Assembly (NCBI GenBank): GCA_021798075.1
Contig: JAJZYO010000072.1
Coordinates: 1-8,220 of the forward strand
Source: Actinomycetes bacterium
Lineage (GTDB): Bacteria; Actinomycetota; Acidimicrobiia; Acidimicrobiales; Palsa-688
Length of the DNA: 8,220 nt
Direction of reading: 5' to 3'
Positions 1 to 6,187 of this stretch are shown here, one piece after another. A program made the position numbers and the translations under genes. How positions within the stretch are numbered: position 1 is the stretch's first letter; each line of letters starts with the position of its first letter. The notes beneath the pieces are model-generated. The model was not told where the DNA came from. It did no database searches and worked only from the letters and a program-made list of their open reading frames with translations.

Positions 1-1599
1 TGAGCTGGGCTTGGCGTAGCCGTGCGGGCCGCAGTTGATGGCCTTGCCGACCACCTGGGCAAACGGTGCCGAAGAAAGCTCGAGGTTGATGCCGACCTGG
101 GCCGCTTGGGACTTGAGGTCCACCATTTCCTCCTGGGTCACGACGACGCCGCTCTGGTAAAGCAGCCCGAACTCGAGCTTGAGGCCCTTCTTCACGCCGG
201 GCCCGCACTTGGCCGGGTCCGCGCAGTAGGCGACCTTGCCCGGCGCCACATCGGCCCAGCCGTGGGCCTTCAGGATCTTGGCGGCGTCGCTCACGCTAAA
301 GGGGTACATGTTGTGGTACTCGAGCTTGGCCGCGAAGTGGTTGGTCGGTGCTAGAGGGGCGGGGCCATAAGTGGGCACCCCGTAACCGTCGAGGATCTTC
401 TGGATCCACCCCTGCTGGTCGACCAGGTGCTGGAAGGCCTGGCGGAAGTAGAGCTGGCGAAAGACCGGCCCGAAGATGGGGTTGCCCAGGTTGAGCGGGA
501 AGTAAGCGAAGCTGAAGGAAGGGAAGTTGACGGCGGTGTAGCCCTCGGACGCGATCCGCTGCAGCTGCGGGATGTAGTCATCGGGCAGTTCGGCCACCTG
601 CAAGGCACGAGGCCCCCCGGACTTGAGCTCGTTCAGGATCGCCTCGTCAGAGGTGAAAGGCACCTCCACGAACTTCGACAGCGTGGGCTTGGGCGAGCCG
701 CCGTAGCTCGGGTTGGGCACAAAGGTCGCCTCGCCGGTCGAGGTGAAGCTCTTCAGCTTCCAGGGGCCGTCCACTATCGACCAGTACTTGCTCGAGGCCC
801 ACGTGGTCTTGTCCATCGCCTGCTTGTTCAAGAAGTTGTAGACGGCTTGCGCACCCTTGATAGTCGTGTCGGGAAGGTTTTTCTCGTTGGGGGTGGGCGT
901 GGGCGAGCTGGCCGAGGTCACGTCCCAGGCCATTGGCAGGGGCGTGATCTGGGACAGCTCGTTGTAGAGGAACCAGGTCGGGTTGTACGACTTTTTCAGG
1001 TGGAAAACGACCGTGCGTGCGTTGGGGTAGCTCATCGACGCGACGTTGTCGGGGAAGAAACCCGGCGTGTAGTCGCACCAGTTGTCCTTATTGGCGAACA
1101 TCATGTTCATCCAGAACTCGACGTCGCGCGACGAAACGGGCTCGCCGTTGGACCACTTCCAGGGCTTCAGCGTGACGGTTACGGTCTTGTCCCCGTTGCT
1201 GAACTTGGGAGGGTTGGCAACCGAGTAGTTGTAGTCCACCGTCGGCTGGTTGTAGTTGCCGAACCAGTAGAGGGGACGGTACATGAGGTAGGTCAGCTGG
1301 CCGTAGTTCATGGTCGAGCAGACCTGTGGTGAGATGAAGGGGAAGATATATGTCGGCGGTGCCGACTGGCCCTCCATGAAGTAGGCGGTGCCGCCGCTCA
1401 TCTTCGTCCCCTGCGCCGGCACCGCGGTCGTCGGACCGAAGTTGTTAGCCGAAGCGGCACTGGCACCGGGGGCACCTACCAGCGAAGCGGCAGCGGTGCC
1501 GGCCGCAACAGCCAGTACGCCGAGAACCTGGAGCGGGGATCTTGCCCGGGGCCTACTGATTGCCCTGCTGGGCTTCGGCCCCGCAATGTGGAAGTTCAT
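1..1599 (-). CDS. Family-5 extracellular solute-binding protein of an ABC importer, 3' end beyond the window
   Basis: Reading the minus strand from the ATG at 1599-1597 gives 533 uninterrupted codons to the window edge, so the gene is intact here but its C-terminus is missing. Residues 1-48 look like a Sec signal peptide: a basic start (SRAISRPRARS, 11-21), a hydrophobic stretch (about 23-43) and an AxA-type site (ASA, 46-48). There is no lipobox cysteine. The mature part is typical of SBP_bac_5 proteins: a NYGQLTYLMYRPLYW block (98-112), the WKWSNGEPVSSRDVEFW block (148-163), VDGPWKLKSF (277-286) and the helix FRQAFQHLVDQQGWIQKIL (385-403). It should bind a peptide or similar solute outside the membrane and hand it to a DppBC-type permease. 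Cysteines at 94, 175, 459, 465 and 523 could form disulfides in the exported protein. A GAAAGG ribosome binding site lies 9 bases upstream, and no earlier in-frame ATG, GTG or TTG exists before a stop. It may serve the transporter upstream or another one outside the window; its ligand is unknown. Confidence 0.93.
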   Translation of the reverse strand, partial: MNFHIAGPKPSRAISRPRARSPLQVLGVLAVAAGTAAASLVGAPGASAASANNFGPTTAVPAQGTKMSGGTAYFMEGQSAPPTYIFPFISPQVCSTMNYGQLTYLMYRPLYWFGNYNQPTVDYNYSVANPPKFSNGDKTVTVTLKPWKWSNGEPVSSRDVEFWMNMMFANKDNWCDYTPGFFPDNVASMSYPNARTVVFHLKKSYNPTWFLYNELSQITPLPMAWDVTSASSPTPTPNEKNLPDTTIKGAQAVYNFLNKQAMDKTTWASSKYWSIVDGPWKLKSFTSTGEATFVPNPSYGGSPKPTLSKFVEVPFTSDEAILNELKSGGPRALQVAELPDDYIPQLQRIASEGYTAVNFPSFSFAYFPLNLGNPIFGPVFRQLYFRQAFQHLVDQQGWIQKILDGYGVPTYGPAPLAPTNHFAAKLEYHNMYPFSVSDAAKILKAHGWADVAPGKVAYCADPAKCGPGVKKGLKLEFGLLYQSGVVVTQEEMVDLKSQAAQVGINLELSSAPFAQVVGKAINCGPHGYAKPSS

Positions 1600-1608
1600 A
1601 TCTGTGCG

Positions 1609-1614
1609 CCTTTC
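1609..1614 (-). promoter_or_regulatory. Ribosome binding site of the downstream solute-binding protein
   Basis: Minus-strand GAAAGG lies 9 bases before the ATG at 1599. The same hexamer sits 8 bases before the other binding-protein gene (7994-7989), which supports both start choices. Confidence 0.65.
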
Positions 1615-1810
1615 GTGTACGAGCAGGCGGCGTGCCGACGAGTTGGGCTTGCCGGCGGCTGGATATCTTGGAAAACTCCCCTTCTTTCCCGCTCTGCAGC
1701 AAGATAGAGTTCACGGAGGGCACGAAGGAACGATGCCCACCGCGACTACGACCCACCGCGATCACCAACCAGCCAGCACCTCCTCCTACATTGGTGTTCG
1801 TTCCTCGGGC

Positions 1811-1830
1811 GCCGGCCTTCTTAGGCCGGC
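1811..1830 (-). repeat. Perfect 8-bp inverted repeat; possible operon-end hairpin
   Basis: GCCGGCCT at 1811-1818 pairs perfectly with AGGCCGGC at 1823-1830 around a 4-base loop. The RNA from the minus strand would form a nearly all-G+C stem about 155 bases after the dppB stop. No U-run follows on either strand, so it is not a textbook intrinsic terminator. It may stop or stabilise the importer transcript, or be a DNA-level operator. Confidence 0.4.
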
Positions 1831-1835
1831 TAAAT

Positions 1836-1848
1836 TGCTAAGATAGCA
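1836..1848 (-). repeat. Small 5-bp inverted repeat beside the larger hairpin
   Basis: TGCTA at 1836-1840 pairs with TAGCA at 1844-1848 around a 3-base loop. It is separated by five A/T bases (1831-1835) from the G+C hairpin at 1811-1830, in one of the few A/T-rich patches of the window. The stem is short and could arise by chance. Its position next to the larger hairpin is the only reason to record it. Confidence 0.25.
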
Positions 1849-1983
1849 GCCTCGCGCCCGCACCACGAGGCGGCCGGGCAGAGCACCAAGGCACTCTCAC
1901 TGATGACGTTCACCTGCCTGACCACGCGTAACGTAGTTTGTGTACCACTCTTCGTGGGGGGTTGGTACCCTACCCCGGGGGGT

Positions 1984-2943
1984 TCAGGTGAGGCGCACCC
2001 TCGGGTCGAGCAAAGCGTACAAGGCGTCGACGATGATGTTGGCGGCGACCACAAACGCGGAGGCCAGCAGCACTATGCCGATTATCACCGGCAGGTCCTC
2101 CTGGGTGATCGAATTGACGATCTGCTGGCCGAGGCCGGGGAGGCCGAAGATGGTCTCGGTCACGATCACGCCGCCGAGCAGGGTCCCAAGGTCGATGCCG
2201 AACTGGGTGACCATGGGTGTTATGGCTGCTCGCAGGGCGTGGCGAAATATGACCCGTGACTCCGAAAGGCCCTTGGCACGGGCCGTCCTCACGTAGTCTT
2301 CCCCCAACACGTCGAGCATCGAAGCCCTGGTGAGCCGGGCGTAGACGGCCGCGCTGACGAGGGCCAGGGTCACCCAGGGCAGGATCAGGTGCCTGGCCCA
2401 TCCCCCCACGCTCTGGGACAGCCCCACGTAGCCACCAGCGGGGAAGAACGTGAAGCCCGCCAGGTGGAGGCGGTAGAAGAACACCAGCAACAAAAGCAGC
2501 CCGAGCAAGAAGGTGGGCATGGAGTAGAAGGTGAGGGCGAACCCGGTGACGGCCCGGTCGGCCACCGAGCGCGGCCTGACCGCGGCCACGATGCCGGCCA
2601 GCACGCCGATCACGAACCACAAGATGGCCCCGCCGACCGCCAAGGACACCGTGACAGTCAGGTCCTGGCGGACGATCGTGGTAACGGGCTCGGAGTTCAC
2701 GTACGAGTAGCCGAGGTTGCCGTGCAAGAGCCGCCACAGGTACGAGCCGTACTGGTCGATGATGGGCCTGTTCAGGCCCAAGTGGGCCCTGATCGCCGCG
2801 ATCGTGGCGGACGTCGCCTGCTTGCCGGCGAGGAGGCGGGCAGGGTCGTTGGGGGTGACGAAGTACATGATGAACACCGCCGTGGCCACCACCCACATGA
2901 CGACCGCCCCCAAGAGCACCCGGCGGACGAGGAAGCTGAGCAT
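1984..2943 (-). CDS. dppB: Peptide-type ABC importer permease, DppB/OppB family
   Basis: This 319-residue integral membrane protein forms one half of the transport channel and pairs with the DppC-like protein encoded just upstream. The N-terminus (MLSFLVRRVLLGAVVMWVVA) is the first membrane helix and matches the family's usual start. Hydrophobic segments follow at about 98-122, 133-157, 187-203, 247-265 and 285-310, giving the expected six. The ATPase-coupling EAA loop is complete at 215-240 (EDYVRTARAKGLSESRVIFR and the residues after it), and the protein ends in LLDPRVRLT, the standard C-terminal signature. The ATG at 2943 lies 8 bases after the dppC stop, with GAGGG at 2953-2949 as a ribosome binding site that includes part of that stop codon, so translational coupling is likely. 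Length is normal and no motif is damaged. Dpp and Opp permeases cannot be told apart from sequence alone, so the symbol is a family label. Confidence 0.95.
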   Translation of the reverse strand: MLSFLVRRVLLGAVVMWVVATAVFIMYFVTPNDPARLLAGKQATSATIAAIRAHLGLNRPIIDQYGSYLWRLLHGNLGYSYVNSEPVTTIVRQDLTVTVSLAVGGAILWFVIGVLAGIVAAVRPRSVADRAVTGFALTFYSMPTFLLGLLLLLVFFYRLHLAGFTFFPAGGYVGLSQSVGGWARHLILPWVTLALVSAAVYARLTRASMLDVLGEDYVRTARAKGLSESRVIFRHALRAAITPMVTQFGIDLGTLLGGVIVTETIFGLPGLGQQIVNSITQEDLPVIIGIVLLASAFVVAANIIVDALYALLDPRVRLT

Positions 2944-2951
2944 GGCCGCCC

Positions 2952-3914
2952 TCAGCCCCTGAGCATCCGGTTGTAACGGGGGTCCAACGCGTCGCGCACG
3001 CTGTCACCGAGCAAGTTGAAGGCAAGGGTCGTGCCGAGCAGGGCGACGCCCGGGAAGACCACGTACCACCACGCGACCTGGTAGTACTGCACCGAGTCCG
3101 AGAGCATGCTCCCCCAGTCCGGCGTGGGGGGCTGGACCCCGATCCCCAAGAAGGCCAGGGTGGCCTCGAAAATGATGGACGAAGGCACGAGGAGGCTGAA
3201 GTAGACGATCACCTGGGCGGCAACGTTGGGCGCGATGTCGAAGAACATGATGCGCAGGCTGCTCGAGCCCACCGAACGGGCCGCCTCTATGTACTCCTTT
3301 TCCTTTATCGAGAGCACTTGGCCCCGCACGATCCGGGCCACCGCGCCGAAGGAGAAGAAGGCGATCACGGCGATGTCGAGCGTGATGCCGCCTTGCCCGT
3401 TCAGCGCCGTGAACAAGGCGATGGCGAAGACCAAGTAGGGCATGGCGAGCACCACGTCGAAAACCCGGGCGAGCAGCGTGTCGACCACCCCGCCGAAATA
3501 GCCCGCCACTATACCGAGGACGGCACCGCCCGTGGCGGCCACAGCCGCGGCCACGACCCCGACGAGGAGCGACACCCGGGCACCGTAAAAGATCCTGACC
3601 AAGAGGTCCCGGCCCAGCTCGTCGGTGCCGAGCGGGTACTTGAGGCTGGGTGCCAAGGGCAACCCGGTAGGGGGCACGTTCTGAGCGTCGGGGCCGTGGC
3701 CCGTAATGGCCGCCGCGAGCGGGGCAAAGACGGCCATCGCGGCGATCAGCACTATCGCCACCGAAGCCCCGATCGCCACCCTGTCGTGGCGGAGCCGGTC
3801 GAACGCCAGCTGCCATGGGCTCCGGCCCTGGATCGCCTGGGCGAGCTCGCCTTCGGGGGCTTCCTCAACTTCAGTGCCCAGGGCCTCGGCCGTCGTCTTC
3901 CCGCTCGTGATCAC
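2952..3914 (-). CDS. dppC: Peptide-type ABC importer permease, DppC/OppC family
   Basis: This is the second channel subunit, 320 residues. A hydrophilic cytoplasmic N-terminus (1-45) leads into the OppC N-terminal segment and first helix (about 46-70). Next come the conserved LGTDELGRDLLVRIFYGARV motif (95-114), helices at about 113-138, 150-171, 179-198, 232-258 and 284-304, and the EAA coupling loop at 208-229 (YIEAARSVGSSSLRIMFFDI). The C-terminus LLGDSVRDALDPRYNRMLRG is diagnostic for the family. The start is GTG at 3914: its last two bases plus the next make the TGA stop of the preceding ATPase gene (GTGA overlap), and GAAGGAAGGT at 3930-3921 lies 6 bases upstream. The ABC core order here is D-F-C-B, the reverse of the familiar B-C-D-F arrangement. 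Confidence 0.95.
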   Translation of the reverse strand: MITSGKTTAEALGTEVEEAPEGELAQAIQGRSPWQLAFDRLRHDRVAIGASVAIVLIAAMAVFAPLAAAITGHGPDAQNVPPTGLPLAPSLKYPLGTDELGRDLLVRIFYGARVSLLVGVVAAAVAATGGAVLGIVAGYFGGVVDTLLARVFDVVLAMPYLVFAIALFTALNGQGGITLDIAVIAFFSFGAVARIVRGQVLSIKEKEYIEAARSVGSSSLRIMFFDIAPNVAAQVIVYFSLLVPSSIIFEATLAFLGIGVQPPTPDWGSMLSDSVQYYQVAWWYVVFPGVALLGTTLAFNLLGDSVRDALDPRYNRMLRG

Positions 3915-5014
3915 CCTGCTACCTTCCTTCCGAGGTCGTCGGTGCCTCCCACTGCCGCGGCGACCCGGCCCATGGCGGGCAGTTCTTCGCTGTCGCCCAA
4001 GGGGAAGTGACAGGCGGCCAGGTGCCCGGGCGGGTCAGCGAACTTCGCCTCCAGCCTGGGAGCCTCTAGCGAACAGCGCTCTTGCGCCTTCGGGCAGCGC
4101 GGGTGGAACCGGCAACCGGGCGGTGGGGCGATGGGCGAGGGGGGCTCGCCGCCCACTGCGGCACGCGAGCGCCGGTCTGTCTCGTCGGGGTCGGGCACCG
4201 GGATGGCGGACTGCAGCACCTTGGTATAGGGGTGGCGGGGCTTGGTATAGAGGTCGTGGCGGTCGGCCACCTCCACCACCTGGGCGAGGTACATGACGGC
4301 CACCCGGTCGCTCACGTGGCGGACCACGGAGAGGTCGTGGGTGATGAACACGTAGGTGAGGTTGAACTGTTCCTGCAGCTCGGCCAGCAAGTTGATGACC
4401 TGCGCCCGGATCGAGACGTCGAGGGCCGACACCGGTTCGTCGGCGACTATGAGCTCGGGCCGGAGGGCGAGCGCCCGGGCCACCCCGATGCGCTGGCGCT
4501 GGCCACCGGAAAACTCGGCCGGGAAGCGGTTGTAGTGCTCGGGGCTGAGGCCCACCAGCTCCATCAGTTCCTGGACCTTTTCTTTGCGCTCCGGCCCCTC
4601 GGCTTCGCCGTGGACCGCGAACGGCTCACCTATGAGCGACCCCACCCGGCGCCGGGGGTTGAGCGAGCCGTAGGGGTCCTGGAAGATCATCTGCATGCGC
4701 CGGCGGTACGGGCGGAGCTCTCGCCCCCTCAGCTTGGAAATGTCGTCCCCGTCGAGCCGGACCGTCCCCGACGTCAAGTCCACCAGCCTCGTCATGCAGC
4801 GGGCCAAGGTCGATTTGCCGCTGCCGGTCTCGCCTACCAGGCCGAGCGTCTCGCCCCGGCGCACTTCGAGGTCGATGCCGTCCACGGCGTGCACGAACTC
4901 CCTGTCCCGGCGCCACGGCATCCCGCCCCTCACCGGGAAGTGCTTGGTCACGCCTTCTAGTTGGACGAGCGTCTCGCTGTCGCTCGCTCGAGGCGGCCGG
5001 GGAGCGTCCCTCAC
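3911..5014 (-). CDS. dppF: Peptide-type ABC importer ATPase, DppF/OppF family, with Fe-S-type cysteine motif
   Basis: This 367-residue cytoplasmic ATPase forms the nucleotide-binding heterodimer with the DppD-like protein. All catalytic elements are visible: Walker A GETGSGKS (61-68), Q-loop Gln112 in FQDPYGSLNPR, ABC signature FSGGQRQR (168-175), Walker B LIVADEP with catalytic Glu193, D-loop SALD (196-199) and switch His226 in ITHDLSVVRHVSDRV. FQDPYGSLNPR and RVAVMYLAQVVEVA are typical of the F-type subunit. The C-terminal oligopeptide-transport ATPase extension contains HPYTKVLQSAIP (261-272) and cysteines 301, 307, 314 and 335 in the spacing C-x5-C-x6-C-x20-C, the arrangement that binds a 4Fe-4S cluster in characterised relatives; occupancy here is inferred. 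The start is GTG at 5014, overlapping the dppD stop as GTGA behind only a G-rich, weak ribosome binding site, so coupling to dppD translation is likely. Confidence 0.95.
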   Translation of the reverse strand: MRDAPRPPRASDSETLVQLEGVTKHFPVRGGMPWRRDREFVHAVDGIDLEVRRGETLGLVGETGSGKSTLARCMTRLVDLTSGTVRLDGDDISKLRGRELRPYRRRMQMIFQDPYGSLNPRRRVGSLIGEPFAVHGEAEGPERKEKVQELMELVGLSPEHYNRFPAEFSGGQRQRIGVARALALRPELIVADEPVSALDVSIRAQVINLLAELQEQFNLTYVFITHDLSVVRHVSDRVAVMYLAQVVEVADRHDLYTKPRHPYTKVLQSAIPVPDPDETDRRSRAAVGGEPPSPIAPPPGCRFHPRCPKAQERCSLEAPRLEAKFADPPGHLAACHFPLGDSEELPAMGRVAAAVGGTDDLGRKVAG

Positions 5015-6063
5015 TCGAGCTTGCCCCCCACCACGACCGGGCCTCCGTTCGCTTCGATCGAGGCGAGCTCACGCGCAGCACCGGCCGCGCCCGACGTACC
5101 GGTCAGCTCGAGGGGCAGCCAACAGGCGGACCGGTGGTCCGGTGAGCCTGGCAACGGGCGTAGCGGCGGCGGCTGCGTGCGGCACTTGGGCATGGCAAAA
5201 TCGCAGCGGGGCACGAACGGGCACCCTCGCGGCAACCTGATCAGGCTCGGTGGCTGGCCCTTGATCGGCACCAACGGCTCGCCCTCGTGCCCGCTCTGGG
5301 GTAAGGAATTGAGCAAACCCAATGTATAAGGGTGGTGCGGCTTGTAGTACATGTCCCGCCGGCCCGCCACCTCCATCAACTTCCCGGCGTACATGATGAG
5401 CACCTCGTCGGCCAGTTCTGCGATTATGCCGAGGTCGTGGGTGATCATGAGGATCGCCATCCCCATGTCCGCCTGCAGGTTTTTCAGCAGGTCCAAGATC
5501 TGGGCCTGCACGGTGACGTCCAATGCCGTCGTGGGCTCGTCTGCTATCAACAGGGCCGGGCCCAACGACAGCGCCATGGCTATCATGGCCCGCTGGCGCA
5601 TGCCCCCCGAGAACTGATGGGGGTAATCGTCTACCCGGCGCTCGGGGTGCGGGATCCCCACCAGGCCGAGCAGTTCCACGGCGCGCCGACGAGCCGCCGC
5701 CCTGGGCACCTTTTCGTGCGCCCGGATCGCCTCCACGATCTGCGCGCCCACCCGGTAATAGGGGTGCAGGCTGGAGAGGGGGTCCTGGAAGACCATGCCT
5801 ATCCGCGAGCCGCGCACCTCGCGCAGTTGCTTGCCGCTCATCTTCAGCAAGTCGTTGCCCTCGAACTGCACGCGCCCCGAGATGCGGGCGCCCCTGGTGA
5901 GGCCCATGACCGTCTGCACGGCCACGCTCTTGCCCGACCCGGACTCGCCCACTATCCCGAGGGTCTGGCCCGTGCCCACCGAGAAACTCACACCCCTGAC
6001 GGCCTCCACCAAGCCGTCAGGGGTGGGGAACGCCACGCTCAGGTCCTCTACTTCGAGGAGCAA
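5011..6063 (-). CDS. dppD: Peptide-type ABC importer ATPase, DppD/OppD family, with Fe-S-type cysteine motif
   Basis: This 350-residue partner ATPase has Walker A GESGSGKS (39-46), Q-loop Gln93 in VFQDPLSSLHP, signature FSGGMRQR (151-158), Walker B LLIADEP with catalytic Glu176, D-loop ALD (180-182) and switch His209 in MITHDLGIIAELADEV. FSGGMRQRAMIAMAL is characteristic of the D-type subunit. The C-terminal extension has HHPYTLGLLNSLP (243-255) and cysteines 281, 287, 294 and 314 (C-x5-C-x6-C-x19-C), matching the cluster motif in the F-type partner. About 36 residues follow the last cysteine and look like a variable tail. The start is TTG at 6063; GAGGTGAGG (6082-6074) lies 10 bases upstream and the protein then begins LLEVEDLSVAF, as expected for the family. 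No alternative in-frame start fits better. Its stop overlaps the dppF start by 4 bases. Confidence 0.95.
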   Translation of the reverse strand: MLLEVEDLSVAFPTPDGLVEAVRGVSFSVGTGQTLGIVGESGSGKSVAVQTVMGLTRGARISGRVQFEGNDLLKMSGKQLREVRGSRIGMVFQDPLSSLHPYYRVGAQIVEAIRAHEKVPRAAARRRAVELLGLVGIPHPERRVDDYPHQFSGGMRQRAMIAMALSLGPALLIADEPTTALDVTVQAQILDLLKNLQADMGMAILMITHDLGIIAELADEVLIMYAGKLMEVAGRRDMYYKPHHPYTLGLLNSLPQSGHEGEPLVPIKGQPPSLIRLPRGCPFVPRCDFAMPKCRTQPPPLRPLPGSPDHRSACWLPLELTGTSGAAGAARELASIEANGGPVVVGGKLE

Positions 6064-6104
6064 CGTGCGCCCGCCTCACCTCGCCCGGCCCTCGGCCGGA
6101 TGGC

Positions 6105-6136
6105 GCCGGCGGCACTTGCTGCCACGTGCCGCCGGC
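6105..6136 (-). repeat. Strong 11-bp G+C stem-loop between binding-protein gene and ATPase genes
   Basis: GCCGGCGGCAC at 6105-6115 is the perfect complement of GTGCCGCCGGC at 6126-6136, with a 10-base loop. In the minus-strand transcript it begins 36 bases after the binding-protein stop and ends about 40 bases before dppD. A smaller hairpin follows (CCGGCC 6085-6090 with GGCCGG 6094-6099, 3-base loop), next to the dppD ribosome binding site at 6082-6074. No U-run follows the large stem. In many importer operons a stem at this place makes the binding protein more abundant than the membrane complex, by partial termination or by shielding the upstream message from 3' decay. That role is inferred here. 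Confidence 0.55.
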
Positions 6137-6153
6137 CAAGAGCTACAGGCTGC

Positions 6154-6187
6154 CTCAACCCTGGAGCTGGCTCAACCCTGGAGCCAT
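6154..6187. repeat. Tandem direct repeat, 17-base period, spanning the binding-protein stop codon
   Basis: CTCAACCCTGGAGC occurs at 6154-6167 and again at 6171-6184, separated by three bases, giving two 17-base units that match over the first 14 bases. On the coding strand the right-hand copy encodes the last residues (Leu-Gln-Gly) and the TGA stop of the solute-binding protein; the other copy lies just beyond the stop. It looks like a short replication-slippage duplication. Confidence 0.7.

Larger units (their letters stand above)
1600..1983. other. Non-coding spacer between the permease gene and the second binding-protein gene
   Basis: No convincing gene lies in these 384 bases. Minus-strand contents in order: a possible small hairpin right after the dppB stop (arms near 1980-1962, with GGTA/TACC at its core); two hairpins at 1848-1836 and 1830-1811; a perfect Shine-Dalgarno sequence at 1787-1778 not attached to a recognisable gene; and the ribosome binding site of the next gene at 1614-1609. 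I could not find a -35/-10 pair I would defend. The length and hairpins suggest that the second binding protein has its own transcription start or is expressed separately from the importer operon, but this is inference. Confidence 0.6.

Noticed and set aside
427..1332. Plus-strand open frame of 301 codons
   Set aside because: It lies antisense to the second binding-protein gene, whose frame is open for 533 codons with recognisable motifs. The plus product is low-complexity and matches nothing I know.
1388..1846. Plus-strand 152-codon frame across the spacer and a signal-peptide region
   Set aside because: Most of it is antisense to the start of the second binding-protein gene. It has no convincing ribosome binding site or family resemblance.
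1970..3025. Minus-strand 351-codon frame overlapping dppB and the end of dppC
   Set aside because: It is out of frame with dppB, which has membrane helices and an EAA loop. The alternative product is rich in R, G, H and P as expected for a shifted frame.
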